From assembly GCA_002319815.1 (NCBI GenBank), contig DCFR01000072.1, forward strand, positions 1 through 11,666: a stretch of DNA of 11,666 nt, written 5' to 3'. Position numbers and translations under genes: made by a program. The notes under the pieces are model-generated. The model was not told the origin of the DNA. It searched no databases and worked only from the letters and a program-made list of their open reading frames with translations. This document shows positions 6,936 to 11,666 of this stretch, piece by piece. Position 1 is the first letter of the stretch; every line of letters begins with the position of its first letter. The DNA comes from Megamonas sp. UBA1799. Lineage in GTDB: Bacteria > Bacillota > Negativicutes > Selenomonadales > Selenomonadaceae.

Positions 6936-7763
6936 ATGACCAGATTGGCAGAACAGGATATCTGCTATATTGTTGAGCGGTTGGAACGTTATGATAAAAT
7001 CCTGCGGGATAAAACCGGCGGCGGTCTTATGGATATTGCGGCTTTTGCCGTTGATGCAGCGGCTGCCGACCTCAGGGCAGCGAAGGCAAAGCAGAAAATC
7101 GGCATTGTGCCGGTTACTGCGGGACAGGGGATCATTGGCGGTTTCAGTGATACTGTGCGGGGCATCTTGGCCTTCCTGGGCGCGCAGGTCTTTGTGACTA
7201 AGGCAACGGATGTTGCCGGATTGGCGGAAGCCACCGCAAATGGTGCGACGGCGGTTTTTATTGCCGATGATCAGACGTGTTCGCTTATTGATCTTCGGAC
7301 CGGGCAGGTTGCTGACAACAGCCTTTCGACAGGCAAAGGGTTTGCGGCAGCTTTGGCGATGCAGGCCGGTTCGCTGCAGGGGAAAAGCGTCGGCCTGCTG
7401 GGTGCGGGACCGGTGGGATATGGCGCAGCCCAAGCGCTGACAGCGCGTGGAGCCCATGTATATGTATACGACTGCCAAGCAGAACCGCTGCGCAAATTTT
7501 CTTCTATGGACGGCGTGGCGGTGGTCGATTCAGCTGCTGCAGCGCTGGCACAGTCAGATTACTACTTTGAGGCAACTACAGCTTCGGCGACTATTCAAGT
7601 GAACGATTTTTGCGCAACTACATTGGTGGCAGCGCCGGGTGTTCCCCTGGGCGTGACAGCAGAAGCTATGAAATGCTATGGCAGCCGTGTTATCAGCGAT
7701 ACGTTGGAAATCGGGGTTGCCACGATGCTGGCGGTGCTGTTAAAGGGAAAGCAGACAACTTGA
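6936..7763 (+). CDS. pylD: 3-methylornithyl-N6-L-lysine dehydrogenase PylD (pyrrolysine synthase)
   Basis: PylD oxidises the terminal amine of 3-methylornithyl-lysine with NAD+; the aldehyde cyclises with loss of ammonia to give pyrrolysine. The 275-residue protein is near the family's usual length of about 260-270. It has the conserved VPVTAGQGIIGGFSDTV segment (58-74), which is typical of PylD, and a Rossmann fold with GAGPVG (156-161) followed by a charged strand end VYVYD (175-179). The ATG at 6936 has AAGGAGG (6922-6928) 7 nt upstream and sits 27 nt after pylC. It is the last gene of this operon in the window; a weak hairpin and T run follow at 7812-7840. Confidence 0.94.
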   Translation: MTRLAEQDICYIVERLERYDKILRDKTGGGLMDIAAFAVDAAAADLRAAKAKQKIGIVPVTAGQGIIGGFSDTVRGILAFLGAQVFVTKATDVAGLAEATANGATAVFIADDQTCSLIDLRTGQVADNSLSTGKGFAAALAMQAGSLQGKSVGLLGAGPVGYGAAQALTARGAHVYVYDCQAEPLRKFSSMDGVAVVDSAAAALAQSDYYFEATTASATIQVNDFCATTLVAAPGVPLGVTAEAMKCYGSRVISDTLEIGVATMLAVLLKGKQTT

Positions 7764-7811
7764 CTTATGGGGTGCCGGAGCTATTCTATAGATTTAAAAA
7801 CAACAGGAAAA

Positions 7812-7840
7812 GTTACCTTTATTCCGGTAAGTATTTTTTT
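7812..7840 (+). terminator. Weak terminator-like hairpin after pylD
   Basis: TTACC (near 7813-7817) pairs with GGTAA (7826-7830) around an 8-nt loop, followed within 3 nt by seven T. The stem is only 5 bp with a mismatch below it, so termination may be inefficient and pyl transcripts may run on into the next unit. Confidence 0.4.
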
Positions 7841-7849
7841 GTAAAAGCA

Positions 7850-7878
7850 TTGCATTTTCGATTTGCGGATGGTATAAT
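7850..7878 (+). promoter_or_regulatory. Sigma-A type promoter for the corrinoid methyl-transfer operon
   Basis: A -35 TTGCAT (7850-7855), a 17-bp spacer and a consensus -10 TATAAT (7873-7878) predict a start near 7885 and a leader of about 170 nt before the corrinoid protein gene. Confidence 0.72.
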
Positions 7879-7891
7879 CAATTTATGCTTA

Positions 7892-7913
7892 ACAAATAAA
7901 AAAATACCGTTAT
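7892..7913 (+). promoter_or_regulatory. Conserved leader box, second copy
   Basis: ACAAATAAAAA followed by AATACCGTTAT matches the box at 1810-1831 at 19 of 22 positions, with only transitions. As in the first copy it starts a few bases after the predicted transcription start and precedes a terminator hairpin. A small stem AGCG (7918-7921) with CGCT (7926-7929) follows and would compete with the base of that terminator. Confidence 0.5.
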
Positions 7914-7924
7914 GAAAAGCGAAG

Positions 7925-7967
7925 ACGCTGGGCAAAGAGGTTATCTTTGTCGGGCGTTTTTTATTTT
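7925..7967 (+). terminator. Leader terminator (attenuator candidate) of the methyl-transfer operon
   Basis: Bases 7925-7937 pair with 7945-7957 around a 7-nt loop (12 of 13 pairs including two G-T wobbles, one G-G mismatch), followed by TTTTTT and further T. It lies between the promoter at 7850-7878 and the ATG at 8057, so it would stop transcription in the leader unless prevented. Bases 7968-8056 after it show no further gene or clear structure. Confidence 0.7.
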
Positions 7968-8056
7968 CTAAGACCATCCGCTGATTTTTTTTGTTTTATT
8001 TTAACGGAAGTTATTTATCTGTAAATTGGCGGAGCAGAAGAAAAGGAGCAGAGAAA

Positions 8057-8707
8057 ATGAGTAAATCAGCTGAAGAACTTTATGAAGCCCTGGCAGACGC
8101 TGTCGTTGATATGGATGAGGATTTGGTAGCCGATTTGGCCAAAGAGGCGGTGGCAGCAGGGGTAGATGCGCTGGCGGCGATTGATCAGGGGCTGGCCAGG
8201 GGCATGGAGCGTGCCGGCAAGCTTTTCGAGGAAGAAGAGTATTTTGTACCGGAACTTTTGATGTGTTCCGATGCCGTAAATACGGGCATTGATATTTTGA
8301 AACCGCATATCAAAATGGATGCGGCAGCAGAAAAACATAAGGTTGTGGTCGGTGTTATTGAAGGCGATACGCATGATATCGGTAAAAATCTTGTGAAAGT
8401 CATGTTGAATTCGGCGAATTTTGATGTTATCGATGCCGGGCGCGATGTTCCGCCGGCTGTTTTTGTCGATACGGCCATTCAAGAGGGCGCTTCGGTTATT
8501 ATGATTGCGGCGTTGATGACAACAACTATGGATAAGATCGGCGATACGATTCAGCTGATTAAGGAGCGTGGTCTGGCTGGCAAGCTGCGGGTTGTGATTG
8601 GCGGCGCGCCAATTTCACCGGCATTTGCAAAAAAAGTCGAGGCGGATGCTTATAGTGTCAACGCTAATGCAGCGGTACGCATTGCCCGGGAAATGCTGTC
8701 CTGCTGA
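8057..8707 (+). CDS. Methyltransferase cognate corrinoid protein (MttC/MtbC/MtaC family)
   Basis: This 216-residue protein carries a corrinoid whose cobalt accepts a methyl group from a substrate-specific methyltransferase and passes it to a second one. An N-terminal helical cap (about 1-90, with GLARGMERAGKLFEEEEYFVPELLM at 45-69) is followed by a B12-binding Rossmann domain. The lower axial ligand is His106 in GDTHDIGKN, the D-x-H-x-x-G signature. Later corrinoid-loop segments are the methionine- and threonine-rich stretch near ALMTTTMDKIG and VIGGAP near the C-terminus. The ATG at 8057 follows AAGGAG (8043-8048) by 8 nt; an in-frame extension to 7991 starts in non-coding leader. Whether it serves trimethylamine, dimethylamine or another substrate cannot be told without the cognate MttB/MtbB gene. 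Confidence 0.93.
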   Translation: MSKSAEELYEALADAVVDMDEDLVADLAKEAVAAGVDALAAIDQGLARGMERAGKLFEEEEYFVPELLMCSDAVNTGIDILKPHIKMDAAAEKHKVVVGVIEGDTHDIGKNLVKVMLNSANFDVIDAGRDVPPAVFVDTAIQEGASVIMIAALMTTTMDKIGDTIQLIKERGLAGKLRVVIGGAPISPAFAKKVEADAYSVNANAAVRIAREMLSC

Positions 8708-8782
8708 TAAAATAAGGCGTGAGCAGTTTGTGAGCGAAAGATGGTGCGTTTATAAAGTCGATGCGATAGGGAGGATATCACA

Positions 8783-9805
8783 ATGGATGTTTTGTCACCG
8801 AAGGAAAGATTACTGCGGTCACTGAAAAAAGAAAAAGTTGATCGTCATCCGATTATTTGTCCGGGGGGGATGATGAATGCGGCGCTGGTGGAGATCATGC
8901 AAAAGACCGGCCATACGCTGCCGGAAGCGCATCATGTAGATTCGCTTATGCGGGAGCTGGCCTTTGATGTGCAGGCCAATACTGGTTTTGAAAACTTTGG
9001 TATTCCATTTTGCATGACGATTGAAGCGGAAGCGCTGGGCAGTCCGATTGATTTTGGCACGCTGGCCTGTGAACCAAAAATAAAACAGGAAGCGTATAGT
9101 TCCGTTAAAGAGGTCCGTTTTTTACCGCGCGGCAGCATGGAAAAAAGCAGCCGGGTTGCGGCAGTGGTACAGTCCCTGCATTATTTATCGGAAAAATATC
9201 CGGATGTGCCGGCGATTGGCAGTCTCACCGGGCCGCTGTCTACGGCTGCTTCGATTGTCGATCCGATGACCTTTTTGAAACAGCTGCGCCGGGAAAAAGA
9301 AATGGCCCATAAGGTGCTGACCTATGTTTGTGAACAGCTGATTGATTATGCGCAGCTCATGGTCGATAATGGGGCGGCTGTCATTTCAATTGCCGATCCG
9401 ACGGCTACCGGGGAGATTCTTGGACCGAAGATGTTCCAGGAATATGCGGTGCCGTATCTTAACATGATTGCCGATGCCATTCATGCGATGGGAGTTCCGG
9501 TTATCATTCATATATGCGGGGAGATGGCTATGGTCAAGCCGCAGATTGCATCGTTGCACGGCGATGCGATCAGTGTTGATGCCTTTGTTAATTTGAAACA
9601 AATGAAGGATGAGTATCATTCATTGACGACCATGGGAAATTTGAGTACCTATTTGTTGGAATTCAGTGATCCGGAGGTTATCTATCAACAGGCAAAAGGG
9701 CTGTTAAAGAATAACATTGATATTATTGCCCCGGCCTGTGGCTTGAGTACTTCGACGAAACTGGCGAATATTCATGCTTTTACAACTGCAATCAAGGAGG
9801 GATAA
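8783..9805 (+). CDS. MtaA/MtbA-type methylcobamide methyltransferase (uroporphyrinogen decarboxylase family)
   Basis: This 340-residue TIM-barrel protein belongs to the UroD-fold group that takes methyl from a methylated corrinoid protein. It starts with the family block SPKERLLRSLKKEKVDRHP (5-23). The zinc ligands of MtbA/MtaA enzymes are visible as His243 and Cys245 in HICGE and Cys319 in APACGLST. Archaeal members methylate coenzyme M; bacteria generally lack coenzyme M, and bacterial relatives have been linked to methyl transfer to tetrahydrofolate, so the acceptor here is open. The ATG at 8783 follows GGGAGG (8769-8774) by 8 nt, 75 nt after the corrinoid protein gene, and the next gene begins 3 nt after its stop. 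It is a likely co-operonic partner of both corrinoid proteins. Confidence 0.9.
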   Translation: MDVLSPKERLLRSLKKEKVDRHPIICPGGMMNAALVEIMQKTGHTLPEAHHVDSLMRELAFDVQANTGFENFGIPFCMTIEAEALGSPIDFGTLACEPKIKQEAYSSVKEVRFLPRGSMEKSSRVAAVVQSLHYLSEKYPDVPAIGSLTGPLSTAASIVDPMTFLKQLRREKEMAHKVLTYVCEQLIDYAQLMVDNGAAVISIADPTATGEILGPKMFQEYAVPYLNMIADAIHAMGVPVIIHICGEMAMVKPQIASLHGDAISVDAFVNLKQMKDEYHSLTTMGNLSTYLLEFSDPEVIYQQAKGLLKNNIDIIAPACGLSTSTKLANIHAFTTAIKEG

Positions 9806-9808
9806 GCA

Positions 9809-11476
9809 ATGCCGGAAGTTTATTTTCAGCAGCAAGAGCAACGGGTGGTGGTACCGTCGGGGACGACAATTCTGGCAGCGGCGCGGCGCGCCGGCATTAT
9901 TGTCGAGTCTCCTTGTGATGGTATTGGCACCTGCGGCAAATGTATGGTCCGGCTGGTCGATGCAGCGCCGGAACATTATCATTGTGAGGAAGCGCATTAC
10001 CAGTTATCGACCGATCAGTTGGCAAAAAGCATGGTGCTGGCTTGTCATACGCAGGTGTTGGGGGACCTTACCGTACTGGTAGCTGATACGGAAAAACAGA
10101 ACCGGAGTTTAAAGATTGTCAGCGGCGGCGTCGGTTTTGAGTATCCGCTGGATCCCTGGATTACCAAGCAATTTGCTGCGGGCCGGACCAAAGTTTTGGC
10201 CGGTGATCAGTTCGTGGGCGAAGAGGATGGGGATACGACAGAAAAGTTGTATGGATTGGCGATGGATATCGGGACAACGACGTTAGTAGCGGCACTGATT
10301 GATCTGCGGAGCGGAAAGGAGCTGGCGTCACTGTCGGCGCTGAATCCACAGAGTCTGCATGCGCAGGATGTGATCACACGAATTCATATGGCATCAAAGC
10401 CGGAGGGCTTAAAGCTTCTGCACGATGCGATTTGCGATGCGTTTAATCATATGATCGGGGAACTCTGTCAAGCTACCCGTGTGGCGGCAGAACATATTTA
10501 TGAGGTGATTTACAGCGGTAATACAACGATGCTGCATCTGGCCTGTAATGTGAACCCGGAGCTTTTGGGGCAGTTTCCCTATACGACGGTTATGAAGGGC
10601 GGCAATACGCTGCCGGCTGGTGAGCTCATGATTTCGCCATTTGGCGATATCTATCTGCCGCCGATTATTTCGGCTTATGTGGGGCCGGATATTACTTCTG
10701 GGGTCTTGGCCGGACAACTGGAGAAGAAGCCGGGAACAACGCTTTTTATTGATATCGGAACTAATGGTGAAATGATTCTGGCACAGGACGGCCGGCTGGC
10801 AGGAACTTCGACAGCCGCCGGGCCGGCGTTTGAAGGCATGAATATTACTTGTGGAATGCGCGCCGGGGATGGCGCGTTGGAATTTTATCAGATTGAGGAA
10901 GATGGCAGTACAAAAACGCATGTACTGGGCGATGGGGAAGCGGTCGGAATTTGTGGCAGCGGCCTGCTGGATATTATCGGCGAGTTGGTGCGGGTTGGCA
11001 TCATTGGGAAAACCGGCCGTTTGATCCCGCCGGCTAAGGGAAAGTATCCGGATGCATTGAAAGCCAGTATGAAAGAAAAAGATGGCAAGCCGGTCTTTTA
11101 TGTGACGAAAAATGTTTATATCACTCAAGCCGATATACGTCAGGTACAGCTGGCCAAAGGGGCGGTTCGTGCCGGTGTGGAAATGTTGATGGCCGCGCTG
11201 GGTGTTGCGCCGGAAAAAGTGGATTGCGTGCAGATTGCCGGATCTTTTGGCTATCATTTGCAGGAAAGCAGTCTTTTGAATCAGGGAATGCTGCCGGCGG
11301 CGTTTCGCGGCAAAGTGGAATTCGTCGGCAATACTTCCCAGTTGGGTGCCAGGGCATTTCTTACGAACTGGGGAACGCGTTCTTATATGGCGGGGCTGGT
11401 CAAGAATATCAGGGACGTTGAGCTTTCGCAGGATCCAAAGTTTCAGGATGTTTTTGTCCGGGCGCTGGGATTTTGA
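9809..11476 (+). CDS. RACo-like corrinoid activation protein (2Fe-2S ferredoxin plus ASKHA ATPase), short form
   Basis: This second ATP-dependent corrinoid reductive activator has 555 residues. The N-terminal 2Fe-2S domain has Cys36, Cys42 and Cys45 (C-x5-C-x2-C) and Cys79 in VLACH. The ASKHA domain has DIGTTT (153-158), DIGTNGE (315-321) and a GICGSGLLD motif. It is about 90 residues shorter than the first activator, mostly because the segment between ferredoxin and ASKHA is about 60 residues shorter and the C-terminal tail is also trimmed. The ATG at 9809 follows AAGGAGG (9794-9800), which lies inside the end of the preceding gene, so translation is probably coupled. Placed between the UroD-family enzyme and a second corrinoid protein, it probably reactivates those corrinoid proteins. 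Confidence 0.9.
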   Translation: MPEVYFQQQEQRVVVPSGTTILAAARRAGIIVESPCDGIGTCGKCMVRLVDAAPEHYHCEEAHYQLSTDQLAKSMVLACHTQVLGDLTVLVADTEKQNRSLKIVSGGVGFEYPLDPWITKQFAAGRTKVLAGDQFVGEEDGDTTEKLYGLAMDIGTTTLVAALIDLRSGKELASLSALNPQSLHAQDVITRIHMASKPEGLKLLHDAICDAFNHMIGELCQATRVAAEHIYEVIYSGNTTMLHLACNVNPELLGQFPYTTVMKGGNTLPAGELMISPFGDIYLPPIISAYVGPDITSGVLAGQLEKKPGTTLFIDIGTNGEMILAQDGRLAGTSTAAGPAFEGMNITCGMRAGDGALEFYQIEEDGSTKTHVLGDGEAVGICGSGLLDIIGELVRVGIIGKTGRLIPPAKGKYPDALKASMKEKDGKPVFYVTKNVYITQADIRQVQLAKGAVRAGVEMLMAALGVAPEKVDCVQIAGSFGYHLQESSLLNQGMLPAAFRGKVEFVGNTSQLGARAFLTNWGTRSYMAGLVKNIRDVELSQDPKFQDVFVRALGF

Positions 11477-11490
11477 ACGGAGGTTGTAGG

Positions 11491-11666
11491 ATGAAACAGA
11501 CCGGGAAGCAGGCAGATCATCTGGCGCAGGCAATTGCAGCTATGGAAGTGGAAGAAGCGGCAGCCATAGCTGCGGCAGTGGTGACGAACGGCTGTTTTAC
11601 TATGGATTGGATAGAAAAGGGAATCACGGCGGGTATGGGACAAGCCAGTCGTCTTTATGAAGAGGG
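11491..11666 (+). CDS. Second methyltransferase corrinoid protein, 5' part only
   Basis: An ATG at 11491 with CGGAGG (11478-11483) 7 nt upstream opens a frame of 58 codons that runs off the window. The segment TMDWIEKGITAGMGQASRLYEEG aligns by eye with GLARGMERAGKLFEEEEYF of the first corrinoid protein, the end of the helical cap domain. The B12-binding domain with its ligand histidine would follow outside the window. It begins 14 nt after the activator stop codon, in the same operon. Confidence 0.75.
   Translation, partial: MKQTGKQADHLAQAIAAMEVEEAAAIAAAVVTNGCFTMDWIEKGITAGMGQASRLYEE

Noticed and set aside
6396..7478. Long minus-strand frame of 360 codons opposite pylC and pylD
   Set aside because: It is antisense to two well-identified genes, shows no recognisable domain and is of the kind that codon bias produces. 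The same applies to the long minus-strand frames at 2569-3561 and 10409-11533.
7610..7915. 101-codon + strand frame that could have been a small PylSn-like gene
   Set aside because: It overlaps the pylD 3' end in another frame and runs through the promoter and leader; its sequence has no resemblance to PylSn.
7764..8056. Possible tRNA-Pyl gene in the pylD-corrinoid protein gap
   Set aside because: No CTCTAAA-type anticodon loop with flanking stems on either strand; the stem-loops seen have terminator features.

Overview
The window carries most of a bacterial pyrrolysine (Pyl, the UAG-encoded 22nd amino acid) system together with the start of a corrinoid-dependent methyl-transfer operon. All genes are on the + strand. 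The tRNA synthetase catalytic domain is a stand-alone gene (pylSc), which is the bacterial split form rather than the fused PylS of Methanosarcina. With strong AGGAGG-type ribosome binding sites, sigma-A-like promoters with 17-bp spacers and U-tailed terminators, this points to an anaerobic Bacillota, plausibly an acetogen-like or Desulfitobacterium/Sporomusa-like organism. The genus cannot be fixed from the sequence alone.

Layout. 1-253: terminator of an upstream gene, a 28-bp near-perfect palindrome, a promoter and a 5'-leader hairpin. 254-1753: an NAD(P)-dependent aldehyde dehydrogenase. 1754-1914: a strong promoter, a short conserved leader box and a perfect 18-bp terminator hairpin. 1915-7763: a compact operon of a long-type corrinoid-activating ferredoxin/ASKHA protein (RACo-like), then pylSc, pylB, pylC and pylD, with overlaps or short gaps throughout. 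7764-8056: a second promoter, the same leader box (19 of 22 positions identical) and another terminator hairpin. 8057 to the end: a methyltransferase corrinoid protein, a MtaA/MtbA-type UroD-family methyltransferase, a second and shorter corrinoid activator, and the 5' end of a second corrinoid protein cut by the window edge.

How the parts would work together: PylB, PylC and PylD make pyrrolysine from two lysines, and PylSc loads it on tRNA-Pyl. Pyl-containing methylamine methyltransferases (MttB/MtbB/MtmB, not in this window) would methylate the corrinoid proteins, the UroD-family enzyme would pass the methyl group on, and the RACo-like proteins would rescue corrinoid oxidised to Co(II). No pylT, no pylSn and no Pyl-containing methyltransferase is visible here, so those must lie outside the window or be absent. 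All nine complete genes end in TGA or TAA and none in TAG, which fits a genome that reads UAG as Pyl.

The least expected signal is regulatory. The two methylamine/Pyl transcription units share a promoter, box and terminator leader that looks like a common conditional-termination device.
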